From contig OX457041.1 of NCBI GenBank assembly GCA_949752735.1, positions 24,223,027 to 24,287,026 of the forward strand: a DNA stretch of 64,000 nucleotides, read 5' to 3'. The notes beneath the pieces are model-generated. The model was given only the letters and a program-made list of their open reading frames with translations, had not been told where the DNA came from and searched no databases. Shown piece by piece: positions 22,621 through 33,540 of the stretch (position 1 is its first letter; each line of letters opens with the position of its first letter). The stretch comes from Lumbricus terrestris. Taxonomy: Eukaryota; Annelida; Clitellata; Crassiclitellata; Lumbricidae. Both the position numbers and the translations under genes were made by a program.

Positions 22621-24198
22621 TAGGGTGACAGTTAAAAAATAATTTTTGAATTTCACATGTCTCACCTTTTTAAATGGTTATGTACCATTAAATAAGTATG
22701 CATGATTTTTTTAAAATTAATTCATTAATGTTTATTGCTGGCCCAACGCATCAGAAGTTTGACCTAATGGTCTGTGTTAAACACAATGCAAATACACATC
22801 TATCGGTATTTGATTCCAGTACTGTTTATCAATTCCATCTATGACTGCTTATTTTTTTAGTCTGGATATTACCTCCTGTGTTTCATAAGCTCTTGGAGTA
22901 TAGGTATTGCTTGGTTCTTCTTATTTTGTAAGTTCTTCATGGAAAGAACGGATCAGTGTGATACCACGTTCAGCTGCATCATTCGCGATATTCAGGCCAA
23001 CAGCTCAGTGACAAGCCAAGAGAACGATTTCTTTTATCTCCATATCTGCTTGGATGTAGATCATGTAGCTGTAGGAAGTTTACAAGAATATCTAATGCAG
23101 ACTAATGGAATGAAGAGTTTCTTAGTGTTTTTAGTTTTAAAAAAATCAGCTCTTATATAGTGGTAGGCTACTTGCTGCACATAAACTTTGATATGTCGAA
23201 GAGGTTCATCGTATCCCGGACGATTTACTACCGTATTGCAATCTCGCTGTCATCTGAAACAGCCGAATCAATCAACACCAGGTGAACCAACATTTAACTC
23301 ATGTACCTCAAATGGGTCGAAAAGATGTGTATTTCCGCTGTAGCGGCGGTCTCAATTACTGCCTTGTGAGCAACGGGCTGCTTCAACAGTTGCAAGTCAT
23401 TCCAGGGAGCTGACATTGGACATTGGCTTGTGTGCCAATGCCTTGAGATCTACCTGAAGAACAAATACCAAATCTCTCAAACAGTGTTTTCGTAGGTCTG
23501 CGAGAGTTTGTCATCAGAGTATTGAAGACTATCCCCACTATAACCAAGCTGAGGAGATCTACCGTTTCTGAGACTCGCGTTTCAGAAGAACACATGCTCT
23601 TGATTGAAGACCAGCATTGCTGTTACAGTGTAGATGATAGAAGTTGTGTGAAAAATATAGATCGTATGCGGCCAGCTAAATTCCGCTCTTCAAGCAAGTT
23701 AAACGGCTGAAGCTTGTGCTTCCCTTTAAGATTTCGTTGTTCTTTCATCTGGTAAGAGCACAGTAGGCTAGCGTTCCTATACGACGTAAAAGGCTTCAAC
23801 AACCTGTCATCTCAATGAACTTTATGCGGAACTTCAAGCCCTAACAATGCACAGATTTCTTTGACAAAAGTCTCATGATGAGACTGTCTAATGGAATTCT
23901 GATTGATAGCAATTTCAGCAGTATCTCGGCCCATTGATTGTCCTTTGGCTGCTAGAATGTGTGCCGCATGTATGCCACTAATTTTAGTCCTGTTGAATGC
24001 TGCAATGACACAATGTCATGCACTCAAAATGACATTGGATCTTCTTAACTTCTTTTCAGCAGGTGCACAAGTCAATTTAACATAACTAATTGCCCACAAG
24101 ACTTTCTTGTATAATTTTCAAATTGACTTATTGATTTTTAATTAAATAATAACTTAAACTATACCCTAAGCATGCCATGAGTGATTACAGAGAACATT

Positions 24199-24572
24199 GG
24201 GGTGCGGTGGTCATGGGCGGAGTTTGGTTTCCATTCTTAGAGCGGCTAAAGCCTTCTTAGGGGTGGGCTAAGCCAGAGAAAAGAAACCATTTGTACGGTA
24301 AAAAAAATGAATCTGGGTCTTCTTGGGGGGGGGGCTTAGCCCACCTAGCCCCTGATAAACTCCGCCCATGGCGGTTGTTGTAGTGGGTATGTTCTTCAAC
24401 TTGCAGTCATCTCAAGTCGCCACGTAAGTACCTTAGACAAGTCCTTCACTCGCAATTGCTCAGCGATTCGGCGTGAAACTCCGATACAGTGTCCGCTCTG
24501 CAGTCGGGAGCGCCTCTGAGTAGTCAGCTTGAAGGGGCGTTATAACATGTGCACATACAAACAAACAAACAT
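24199..24572 (+). mobile_element. tRNA-derived SINE split by a MITE
   Basis: The SINE head GGGGTGCGGTGGT (24199-24211) continues after the MITE as GTTGTAGTGGGTATGTTC. It has the body AAGTCCTTCACTCGCAATTG and GGCGTGAAACTCCGAT and an ACAAACAAACAAAC tail. Sequence around the B box is deleted or diverged. Confidence 0.85.
24212..24370. mobile_element. hAT-like MITE inside a SINE, CATGGGCGGAG TIR
   Basis: Left CATGGGCGGAGTTTGG and right AACTCCGCCCATG are inverted. The flanks GCGGTGGT and GCGGTTGT are an 8-bp duplication with one mismatch, and one flank copy belongs to the SINE head. The interior carries AGCCCACC/GGGTGGGCT-type inverted blocks. Confidence 0.85.
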
Positions 24573-25204
24573 TGCAATAAGAATTAGAGATGTAATTGGT
24601 GGAGCAAAACAATAGTTAGCACATTACATATTCAACAATGTTTGTAGGCCTATCTATTGAAAGTTCAAGGTCATTGGGCCAGCTCTAAACGTTTTCAAAT
24701 TTCCTTAAAAATTTTCACCTGTGATACTGATATTATAGAGAACACTTTTGAGGTGTGAGACTTTAAAAATGTTAAAAAAAATTTTTTCCCATGTTGGAAA
24801 TTGTCACCCTAATATATATACATGGTTATATATATGTATATATACATATATGATGGTTATATATTATGTATGAATGCTCTTCCTTCAACTTCTGGTTTTC
24901 ATTTGGCTTAAGAATCACGTTTCGTTTTATGACCTTGCAACTTCCGTCCAATGCAAACTGAAGGCCACTCGGACTATCACGCCTCCTCCTTCCTTTACCA
25001 TGCACGCATTCTCTGTTCTTCCTCTGCTACTATATGCCTCTCTGCATCTCTCCTCCCTTCCGACTCTCTCCTTCCATGCATCCTTCCTTGTCTCCCTTTA
25101 TTCCCCTCTCTGCTCGATCAAACATGCATTCTTCGTTGTTGCTGTTTCTGCGTGCATATCCGTCTGTCTGTATATCGGAGCCTGTTCATGTTCTGTGCCT
25201 ATAT

Positions 25205-25760
25205 TTTGTGTGTGTTCTATGCATGTATGTACGTATGTATACGCATGCATGTATGTATGCATGTATGTATGTATGTATGTATGTATGTATGTATGTATGT
25301 ATGTATGTATGTATGTATGTATGCATGTATGCGTGTATGTATGTATGTATGTATGTATGTATGTATGTATGTATGTATGTATGCATGTATGTGTGTATGT
25401 ATGTATGTATGTATGCATGAATGTATGTATGTATGTATGCATGTATGTATGTATGTATGTATGTATGTATGTATGTATGTATGTATGTGTGTTTGCATGT
25501 ATATATGTTTGTATGTGTGTGCGTACATGCATGGATGCATGTATGTATATATGTATGTATGTATGTATGTACGTATGCATGCATGTATGTATGTATGTAT
25601 ATATGTATGTATGTATGTATGTACGTATGCATGCATGTATGTATGTATGTTTGCATGTATGTATGTATGTATTTATGTATGTATGTGTGTATGTATGTAT
25701 GTTTCCATGTATGTATGTATGTATGTATTTATGTATGTATGTGTGTATGTGTGCACATGT
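25205..25760. repeat. (ATGT)n array, ~550 bp
   Basis: Long ATGT/GTAT array with ATGC and ACGT interruptions. The long Met-Tyr-Val-Cys and Tyr-Ile-His-Thr ORFs are low-complexity artefacts. Confidence 0.98.
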
Positions 25761-25852
25761 CTGTATGTAGACGTCCTTCTCATCCATAACTGCCCCCCAA
25801 TCTCAATCCATTCTTCCATTCATCCGTTATTATCGCCCACGTAATCAGCCTG

Positions 25853-26352
25853 TGTCCTGGGCAAGACGTTAAACTGCATCCATCCTCTGCCACAGGGAAC
25901 CAACAAATTCCCTGTGCCGGTCCTAAGCCCGGATAAAATGAGGAAGGTTTGCCAGATGGGTGGAGATACACTGGCAGTAAAAGACCAAGACCACAGAAAT
26001 CCCCAAAACCCACGGCATAAGCGACATAGGGACCCAGATGCTTCAAGGTGTCATGATGTGGAGCTGACATGCACAGCCCGGTCAGGACAGACCAGTGGAG
26101 AGAGTCGGGGGAGAGAGCGTGGGACACATACGGGCATTGACCCAGGTTGTCCTTCGTGCCTCTCTCCCAATATTCTCTTCATTCAGACAAGGTGGTCTGG
26201 CTGCTCCAAGATGTGAATGATATGGAGCAGACCTGCTGACCGGACTCGTTGAACCTGGGCAGCATGACGCGAGACAGACTCAGACAGAGAGTGGCGTCGG
26301 ACACTTACGGGCATTGCCCAGGGATTTTGATGATGATGATGATGATGATGAA
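25853..26352 (+). mobile_element. LINE 3'-end repeat, copy 1, with (GAT)n tail
   Basis: Starts with GTGTCCTGGGCAAGACGTTAAACTGC and runs through GTGCCGGTCCTAAGCCCGGA, CTTCAAGGTGTCATGATGTG and GACTCAGACAGAGAGTGGCG to a GATGATGAT tail. Near the end a frame reads R-D-R-L-R-Q-R-V-A-S-D, like the C-terminus of non-LTR Pol proteins. A highly similar copy lies at 28197-28690. Confidence 0.65.
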
Positions 26353-26374
26353 TCAGCCTAATGCTTTGTTTTGC

Positions 26375-26457
26375 TCGTCCATCTGTATGTATATGTATGT
26401 ATGTAAGTATGTATGTATGTATGTAAGTATGTATGTATGTATGTACGTATACATGCA

Positions 26458-26490
<33 letters not shown>

Positions 26491-26510
26491 GTCTATCTCT
26501 GTCTATAGGG
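26375..26510. repeat. (ATGT)n and (CTGT)n microsatellites
   Basis: An ATGT tract is followed by a CTGT/CTAT tract. Confidence 0.95.
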
Positions 26511-27080
26511 ATATGTCCTAATTGTGTCCGATTCTCTCTCTCTCTTAGTCACCGTGGTTCTCTATATATGCTTCTATTTCTGTTTATGTAACTCTATCAT
26601 GCAGTCTCTATGTATGCTTCTTCATCTGCCTCTGTGTCTGTCTCTGTCTACTGCCCTGTCGTCATCGCTGCACTGTCTCCCTCCTTCAGATTGTTGCCGG
26701 AAGATTGTGACAAGCGGCTAAAGCAGAGTACAGAGGCCATTGGAAGACACCTGATCTATAGCTGAGAACACCATTCAGCCATCAGTGTGTCTGTCACGTG
26801 CCATGAGTGCACACTGCACGTGCTTGTATTCTGGGTGAACGACATACGGCTGCCCTCCTTTATATACCCACTTCCCGTTCGATATACTGTATTCATACTA
26901 TACAATACCACCCATAGAATATGGTTTCTCTTCATAAACTAGCAGGCAGAAAGACAGACAGAGAAAAAGACAGACAGACAGAGACAGACAGACAGAAAAG
27001 AGGTATGACAGGCAAAAAGACAGACATGCAGAAAGACAGAGGGGAAAGATAAAACAGACAGAACGAAAGACAGAAGACAT
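26511..27080. other. Intron of gene 1, low-complexity patches
   Basis: CTCTGT-rich patch to about 26660 and an AGACAGACAGA-rich patch at 26945-27080; otherwise nothing recognised. Confidence 0.5.
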
Positions 27081-27320
27081 ATGTGCATACATGCATACAT
27101 ACATACATACATACATACATACATACATACATACATACATACATACATACATACATACATACATACATACATACATACATACATACATACATACATACAT
27201 ACATACAAACACATACATAGTACATACACTATACACACATACCATGCCTGCATACACACATTCGTACGTACATGCATGCAGTATGCATGCATACATACAA
27301 GCATGCATGACTATTGAGCG
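27081..27320. repeat. (ACAT)n array
   Basis: Pure ACAT from about 27087 to 27208, then imperfect ACAT/GCAT units. Confidence 0.97.
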
Positions 27321-27548
27321 TATACATGCAAGCCATAAATTCATACATTAAATTTTATGCATAATATTTACATTCAAATGCAGATATTAATAAACGTACA
27401 ATGTACAGTTGTGCATGCATCTATGCATACATTATACATACGTATATAATATATATATTTATACATACTAAGACCTACATACGGACATTGATTTTTATTG
27501 CGGCTTGCACCGTGCTTATACGTTTACTTGTGTTTTTCTTTGCGATAG

Positions 27549-27605
27549 ATTTCAACAACCTGAATCCGGGAGATTCTCCAGCGCAGAACGCTACGAAACC
27601 CACAG
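27549..27605 (+). CDS. 57-base linker exon of the multi-CUB gene
   Basis: The acceptor TTTGCGATAG precedes 27549 and the donor GTGACA follows 27605. It enters and leaves in phase 1, so it can sit between CUB 2 and CUB 3 without changing the frame. It encodes a short hydrophilic linker F-N-N-L-N-P-G-D-S-P-A-Q-N-A-T with an N-A-T glycosylation sequon. Its size and phase match the second linker exon at 32542. The call rests on splice sites, phase and position only. Confidence 0.6.
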
Positions 27606-27740
27606 GTGACATAGCAGCAGATGCCAATTCTCTAACCACGCACACATGCACAGCATTGCATACACATAATTATACTGTCTTTTTTATACACACAAACACA
27701 CGCACACATAGGCCTATACGAATAATATATTGCCTACAAA

Positions 27741-28015
27741 CAGTGGCGTAGCCAGGAATTTATGATGGGGGAGGGGGGCGGGAGGTTTGGGGGTTTTATG
27801 GCCTGGCCGGATGCCCTTTCTGACACCAACCCAACAGTATTACAGTAAATAAAAAAGGAATAAAGTAACAAAAGGAATAAAGTAAGAAAAACAATTGTTA
27901 CTACAAGCAATAGTTTTTGTTTCTTCTTCTTATTTAAGTGGATAAATAACCTTTTCCCTAGGCCAATGGGGGTGGAGGGGTTTAACCCCAGAAACCCTCC
28001 TTGTCTACGCCACTG
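27741..28015. mobile_element. hAT-like MITE, CAGTGGCGTAGCCAGG TIR
   Basis: Left CAGTGGCGTAGCCAGGAA and right TTGTCTACGCCACTG are inverted. The flanks CCTACAAA and CCTGCAAA form an 8-bp duplication with one mismatch. The 275-bp body is G-rich at the left and C-rich at the right end. It lies 135 bases after the linker exon. Confidence 0.88.
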
Positions 28016-28196
28016 CCTGCAAAGCACAGTGAGTACACCCCCCTCCTAAATTGCGTCACACAATAATTATGGTAATAGAACTTTTAGTGCATTCTGTAAT
28101 TAATAATCGTCGTGTGCCATGCATGGTTGTAATTGTAATATTATTGTAACTGCAATGGTTATTTCGTTGTTATCATAAAGACGATGTATAAGAGTG

Positions 28197-28690
28197 TGCT
28201 GGTCCTGGGCACGACGTTAAACTGCACCCATCCTCCGCCACAGGGAACCAACAACGTCCCTGTGCCGGTCCTAAGCCCGGACAAAGTGAGGAAGGTTTGC
28301 CAGATGGGTGGCGATACGCTGGCAGTAAAAGACCAAGACGATTGGAATCCGCAAAAACCACGGCACAAGTGACAGAGCGACCCAGATGCTTCAAGGTGTC
28401 ATGATGTGAAGCAGACATGCACAGGCCGGTCAGGACAGACTGGTGGAGAGAGTCGGGGGAGAGCGTGGGACACATACGGGCATTGACCCAAGTTGTCCTT
28501 CATGCCTCTCTCCCAATATTCTCTTCATTTAGACAAGGCGGTCTAACTGCTCCAAGATGTTAATGGTATGGAGCAGACCTGCTGACTGGACCTGTTGAAG
28601 CTGGGCAGCATGACGCGAGACAGACTCAGACAGAGAGTGGCGTCGGACTCTTACGGGCATTGAGCCCAATGATGTTGATGATAAGAGTGT
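28197..28690 (+). mobile_element. LINE 3'-end repeat, copy 2
   Basis: Same family as 25853-26352: GTCCTGGGCACGACGTTAAACTGC, GTGCCGGTCCTAAGCCCGGA, CTTCAAGGTGTCATGATGTG and GACTCAGACAGAGAGTGGCG. It ends with a short GATGTTGATGAT tail. Confidence 0.7.
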
Positions 28691-29346
28691 GCATGCAGTG
28701 ACGTAGAAATGCGAATCTGATACTGGTACATGATAAGTAATCTGGTGTTTGATCAAGATGTTTGGAGATGTTTGTGGAAAGTCATTTAGAAGTAAATTTG
28801 AGGCTTTTTATCGATGGGAAAAAGTCAAACGTCGGATAGAAATAATTTGTAGTCGGTCGGAAGCCATGTCGGAAGCAGCACGGAATGTCTGTCAAGACAG
28901 AATTAGAGCCAGAGTCAACGAAAGGAACCAGAGGTAAAAACAACGTAGAAAGATATGAGTGGTTGAAGGCAGGTATACAAAGAGAGTGCTCGTGTTAAAG
29001 GTTGTATAATAATCACTTATAGTCCTTCCCTTACTGTCCCTTATAGGTGGACAACCAGGACAAGTAAAAATTTATTCAGGCCAATGCACATGGGCGTCCG
29101 CGGGAACTGTTTGAGAAGCACAGTTTTAAATTCTGAATTGTTGGCACGGACGTTAACGGGGTTAGGGGCCACAACTGATGGCGTCACCCTGGGCGCTCGC
29201 TCCCACGATTAGGAGGCCTGTGGCGAATCCCAACACACAGTCGTTTTTCTTATCTATTTTCAGCTAAATCGTGTTTTTTTTCAAAATTGGAGCTGCTGAA
29301 CTTGTATGCTAAGAAAAAATTGTCGTTCTTCTTCGTCTGTTCTTAG
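28691..29346. other. Intron before CUB 3, nothing recognised
   Basis: Mixed sequence; the short ORF at 28749-28937 shows no domain I recognise. Confidence 0.5.
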
Positions 29347-29536
29347 ACTTTGAGGTGCGCTTCCTTAGCTCCGCTTCCCGAAATGGCAGCTTCGTTTCGA
29401 TTGGCTATCCGGATCCATACCCTCCGTCCATCGCGGCTCGATATATGTTCGTCGGTACTGCAAACGAAAGAGTTCAAATCATCTTCACGGAACTTGAATT
29501 GAACATGGGAACAAATTTTACAGTCTATCCCGACTT
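29347..29536 (+). CDS. CUB 3, N-terminal half exon (lacks first cysteine pair)
   Basis: The acceptor TGTTCTTAG precedes 29347 and the donor GTAAGT follows 29536; phase 1 in, phase 2 out, as in the other first-half exons. The frame reads F-E-V-R-F-L-S-S, N-G-S-F-V-S-I-G-Y-P-D-P-Y-P-P and N-E-R-V-Q-I-I-F. These are typical CUB strands, but neither the first nor the second CUB cysteine is present (A-R-Y-M-F replaces the N-x-x-C-x-Y-x-F pattern). Joining to 29990 gives a Leu codon tt|a. Confidence 0.87.
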
Positions 29537-29582
29537 GTAAGTACACCCCGAGCGAACAAGAGATTATTATTAAGAAGGATAG

Positions 29583-29775
29583 GCATACATACATACATAC
29601 ATACATACATACATACATACATACATACATACATACATACATACATACATACATACATACATACATACATACATACATACATACATACATACATACATAC
29701 ATACATACATACATACATACATACATACATACATACATACATACATACATACATACATACATACATACATACATT
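29583..29775. repeat. (ACAT)n microsatellite, ~190 bp pure
   Basis: Uninterrupted ACAT repeats in the short (453-bp) intron inside CUB 3, filling over 40% of it. Confidence 0.98.
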
Positions 29776-29989
29776 ACCTAGAAGTGTGTTCTTTAGCATT
29801 AGATCTATATAGTTATTAGTTAATTAATTACCGAGTCGTCCTATACACATTTTTATTTGGTTCAATTTTCAATCTCGGTAAAAATTTAAGCGAAACCAAC
29901 TTTTAACCATAATGCTGACGGAGCCGCAATCAAGAGTACTTATACAGGCTGACTGACTGACATGATTATTTCTCTTCCTCTTGCTGCAG

Positions 29990-30180
29990 ATGCGAAGAAG
30001 TTGACTCCGTGACGGTCAGTGTTCTGATCCGCGGAGTGTCCTGTGATATCGGGGTATTCTGTGGCAATCGTCGACCGCCAATGCTGATGAGCACGGGACC
30101 TCAGATGGAAGTCACCCTCATCAGTAGAAGTCTTTCCGTCAACACGCGAGGATTTTCTGCCAACTACAACTTCGTCACAG
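29990..30180 (+). CDS. CUB 3, C-terminal half exon
   Basis: The acceptor CTTGCTGCAG ends at 29989. The proposed donor after 30180 is GTTGTC, which departs from the usual GTRAGT. Phase 2 in, phase 1 out. It starts C-E-E-V-D-S-V-T-V (third cysteine), has an additional cysteine in V-S-C-D-I-G, the fourth in V-F-C-G-N, then M-E-V-T-L-I-S and the closing G-F-S-A-N-Y-N-F. The phase pattern supports the weak donor. Confidence 0.85.
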
Positions 30181-30249
30181 GTTGTCACAATGATCAAAGG
30201 CATAATTATAATTATATAGGCCTATCGATAGTTTGCTTCTTTTAACTGA

Positions 30250-30558
30250 TGCTGAGAGCGACACCAAATAGAAATTTTGTCGTTAAGCAGGTAATTGCAA
30301 AATCGGAAGAGTCACAAGCAGTGGACTCTTGCAAACACGTGGAAACCAACGAATAGATTTCTAGCCAGGGTTGTCATAACAGACAAGAACATATCATGCT
30401 CAGAGTTTCTGGGCACAACTGCATCGATGTGCTGATATGGAGCGACAGCGGAGTTCGAATATATTATGCATAGCGTATACAGTGTTCAAAGAACAACAAC
30501 GGTAGGACCACCGCCCATGGCAGTGTGGTCCCTCGTTGATGGTAGATAACGCGCGTCC
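30250..30558. other. Intronic sequence, nothing recognised
   Basis: Spacer between the CUB 3 exon and a minisatellite. Confidence 0.5.
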
Positions 30559-30742
30559 GTCAATCTCTTCAGCCGTAGGGTATCACATATATTCGTCAAT
30601 CTCTTCAGCCGTAGGGTATCACAGATATTCGTCAATCTCTTCAGCCGTAGGGTATCACAGATATTCGTCAATCTCTTCAGCCGTAGGGTATCACAGATAT
30701 TCATCCATCTCTTCAGCCGTAGGGTATCACAGATATTCGTCA
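30559..30742. repeat. 36-bp minisatellite, five units
   Basis: The GTCAATCTCTTCAGCCGTAG unit starts at 30559, 30595, 30631, 30667 and 30703 (one variant with CATC), with a partial at 30739. The period is a multiple of three, so ORFs on both strands show 12-residue repeats; no splice context supports coding. Confidence 0.93.
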
Positions 30743-30779
30743 TCAACTGAAGAAGTACCACTAAGTGACGCGATGAGGT

Positions 30780-31660
30780 CATTCTGAGGTCATTCCAAGG
30801 ACCTTTCCTCCTTTTGAAGAGAAGTAGGCCTACATGTAGGCTTCACTTACTTGGCTGCAGATGGCGCACGTGGTCCGTTAAACGCAAACTCTGTTATACG
30901 TATACAGTCGATATCATGCATGCGAGGAAGACTCTTGCAGTCGCGTTAAGCCATACAGTGTATATAGGCTAAATACAGTGTAACTATGCTGATAATTATA
31001 CGAAGCAAATACGGTCAACAGGTAAAAACACTGCGCAACGGAAACGAAAAATAACCAATTCAGTCACGCAAACCTATATTTAGCTACTTTCGCAATAGCC
31101 TATTGTACAATAGCCTATTGTATCGGGTAAATGTCATTCTATCAGAAATAATTACAAACAAGCAGATCTTAAGTTTAGACTGGAATGATCCGTTGCAATA
31201 TATCACAGACGGCGCATTGACATTAGACAACCATGTGCAAATGACAAGAGCAAACCTCTGATCTATGGCAATAGATTGAAAAGATGGTCAATGGTTTTAA
31301 AAGATGATCATTTGTCATCAATTATACTTGACATGTTGACTTATACATGTAGCCGCTCTTACATGTAGGTTAATGGTTATACCAGATTGCTATATTCGCC
31401 TCGGAATAAGCTGCTTTCAACGGCTTAGGTTTTTGGTCGCTGGAAGCATTTAAAAAAATTAAGTCTAAGCCTATAGCCTGCATTTCATAGAAGACATGAT
31501 CTGTATTTGTAGTCGTTGTCATCATAAACATTAGCATCGTTTCCAGCATAAAGCAGGCTTTAGTGTCAGTGACACTAAACATTTAAACCTTTAATGATCA
31601 GCCACATCATAAAGAAATGTAGGTTAAATGTCGTAAGTAACGAAAGAATATGTTATGACG
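30780..31660. other. Intronic sequence, nothing recognised
   Basis: AT-rich; frequent AGCCTA/TAGGCC words. No gene. Confidence 0.5.
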
Positions 31661-31679
31661 AAAAGAGTTATCATCAGCA

Positions 31680-32395
31680 ACAGCATCACCTCCACCAGCA
31701 CCACAACAACCACCACCACCATCGCCCCAACCGCCGCCGCCACCACCACCCAACCACCACCGCCACCACCACCACAACCACCACCGCCACCACCACCACC
31801 ACCGCCGTCCCCACCACCGCCACCGCCGCCACCACCACACTACCACCACCACCATCACCACCAACACCACAACCACCGCCGCCACCACCACCGCCACCAC
31901 CGCCACAACCGCCACCACCACCGCCACAACCGCCACCACCACGACCATCACACCACCACCACCACACCACCACCGCCGCCACCACCACACTACCACCACC
32001 ACCAGCACCACCACCACCACAACCACCGCCGCCACCACCACCGCCACAACCGCCACCACCACCACCACCACCACCACCACCGCCGCCGTCCCCACCACCG
32101 CCGCCGCCGCCACCACACTACCACCACCAGCACCACCACCACCACAACCACCGCCGCCACCACCACCGCCACAACCGCCACCACCACCACCACCACACCA
32201 CCACCACCACCACACCACCACCGCCGTCCCCACCGCCGCCACCACCACACTACCACCACCACCAGCACCACCACCACAACCACCGCCGCCACCACCAATG
32301 TGGTGGCGGTTGTGGCGGTGGTGGCCACCGCCACAACCGCCACCACCACTGACCACCACCACCACCACCCCTACCACTCCCACCACCTCTACCAC
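31680..32395. repeat. (CCA/CCG)n trinucleotide array, ~700 bp, with terminal palindrome
   Basis: CAC/CCG trinucleotides with repeated higher-order blocks (CCACACTACCACCACCACC at about 31833, 31985, 32113 and 32247). Near 32297-32345 the strand composition flips to GTGGCGGTTGTGGCGGTGG and back, forming a strong hairpin with the adjoining CCACCGCCACAACCGCCAC. Pro/His/Thr ORFs here are artefacts. Confidence 0.95.
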
Positions 32396-32541
32396 CATCA
32401 TTATCATCTTCAATTGTTCTCCTTTTTGGACATTATTAAATTCTTCTTCTATCTTGCAACGCTGTTCTTTCGCTAGGTGGCGTGTTTTAAGCCATCTGTC
32501 GTTTGTGCTGGCAACTATAATTGTCCATTTTTCCATTCCAG

Positions 32542-32580
32542 ATTTTGGCATAAAATCCGGGGAGCAAGATCCGAGTAAAC
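32542..32580 (+). CDS. 39-base linker exon of the multi-CUB gene
   Basis: The strong acceptor TTTTTCCATTCCAG precedes 32542 and the consensus donor GTAAGT follows 32580. Phase 1 in and out, encoding F-G-I-K-S-G-E-Q-D-P-S-K, a short hydrophilic linker between CUB 3 and CUB 4. It starts with Phe after a split codon and is close in style to the exon at 27549. Support is from splice sites and phase only. Confidence 0.6.
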
Positions 32581-32649
32581 GTAAGTCAGACCACAAACGA
32601 CATCAGATTGAATCGAATCCTCAGATTCAATCTGACATAAAGCTGTAGC

Positions 32650-33200
32650 ATTTACGTGGCGCATTGACTTTGTTTAGAATTGCAGGCTTTGACTTTCATT
32701 TAACCTGATTTCATAAGACCAAATAAAAATAAAGGTGAGTTTCTGATAACAGAGGTTTAAAAACCGAATAGGTATAATCAATACCTTTTTTGTTAAATAT
32801 TTCTCTACAATGACGACCCAAAAATAGTCACTGCTCATTTTTGCAGTATGCACAAATGCACGGGGTGCACAGTATTGTACATGCGGCACCGAAGTATTAT
32901 ATATGTCTATTTCCCGAATGTTGTATCACAAACTTCTGTAGAAAGCAAGCTTTCTTGCATTTTGTTGACTAGTCTTCCTGGCAAGGTGGAGTGGGAGGGG
33001 TGGGAGAGAGAACGATGGGAGAGAGAAAAGTGGGTGGCGACTGGCGAGGAGCAGAAGTGAGAGGGGAAGTGGCCCGCCTGAGCTCCATAAGAGTCCATAA
33101 TTATACTTTTCCTTCGAGTTAATAATAGAAAAAGTGGAATATGTCCTGATACGAAATTTTCTGTTACACTAGTTAGACACGGTAGGTGGCGATAATAAAA
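32650..33200. other. Intronic sequence, nothing recognised
   Basis: No exon or transposon end was recognised. Confidence 0.5.
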
Positions 33201-33204
33201 TTAA

Positions 33205-33540
33205 AGGAGAGCTGTTGCTAAGGGAAACGGTTGCTAAGGAGACTATAGTTGCTGGAGTGCTGTCACTGTAAGAGACCCGGCCGTTGCTGGTGGAGACGGC
33301 TGATAAGAGAATGGTGGCTATAGATATGCCAAGCGGTTGCAAGGAGAATGGTTGCTAAGGAAGCTAAAGGGACCAAGTATAACTTTGAAACTGAGTGCTA
33401 ATAAAACTGATGCTGAAGTCGCTTGCTACAATGGTTGATTGTTCAAAAGGTTGGTTGCTATGGAGGTTGATAGTTAAGTAGGCTGGTTCCTATAAAGGGC
33501 TGAAACTGACCTTGAGGCTGGTTTACAGGAGGTTTTACTT
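33205..33540. repeat. Degenerate GGTTGCTAAGGAG minisatellite
   Basis: Loosely repeated GTTGCTAAGG, GGTTGCTATGG and GCTGATAAGAG words, roughly every 20-30 bases. Confidence 0.6.

Larger units (their letters stand above)
22621..24811. mobile_element. 2.2-kb TIR element, TAGGGTGACA ends
   Basis: The left end TAGGGTGACAGTT and the right end AATTGTCACCCTA are inverted repeats of 10-12 bases. Both flanks are TA repeat, so a target duplication such as ATATATAT is possible but ambiguous. The interior (22900-24100) has broken ORFs on both strands but no transposase that I can identify. A SINE, itself split by a MITE, lies at 24199-24572. The T-A-G-G-G start would suit a hAT element; this is inference. 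Confidence 0.6.

Noticed and set aside
24874..25844. Very long ORFs on both strands (Met-Tyr-Val-Cys and Tyr-Ile-His-Thr repeats)
   Set aside because: They are translations of a pure ATGT microsatellite; every frame is open because the repeat has no stop codon.
28749..28937. 62-codon ORF considered as a CUB-gene exon
   Set aside because: No CUB motif and no phase-compatible acceptor; a better exon with a complete motif starts at 29347.
31594..32648. Long Pro/His/Thr and Gly/Val/Trp ORFs on both strands, up to 329 codons
   Set aside because: They come from the CCA/CCG trinucleotide array, with no start or splice context and no domain.
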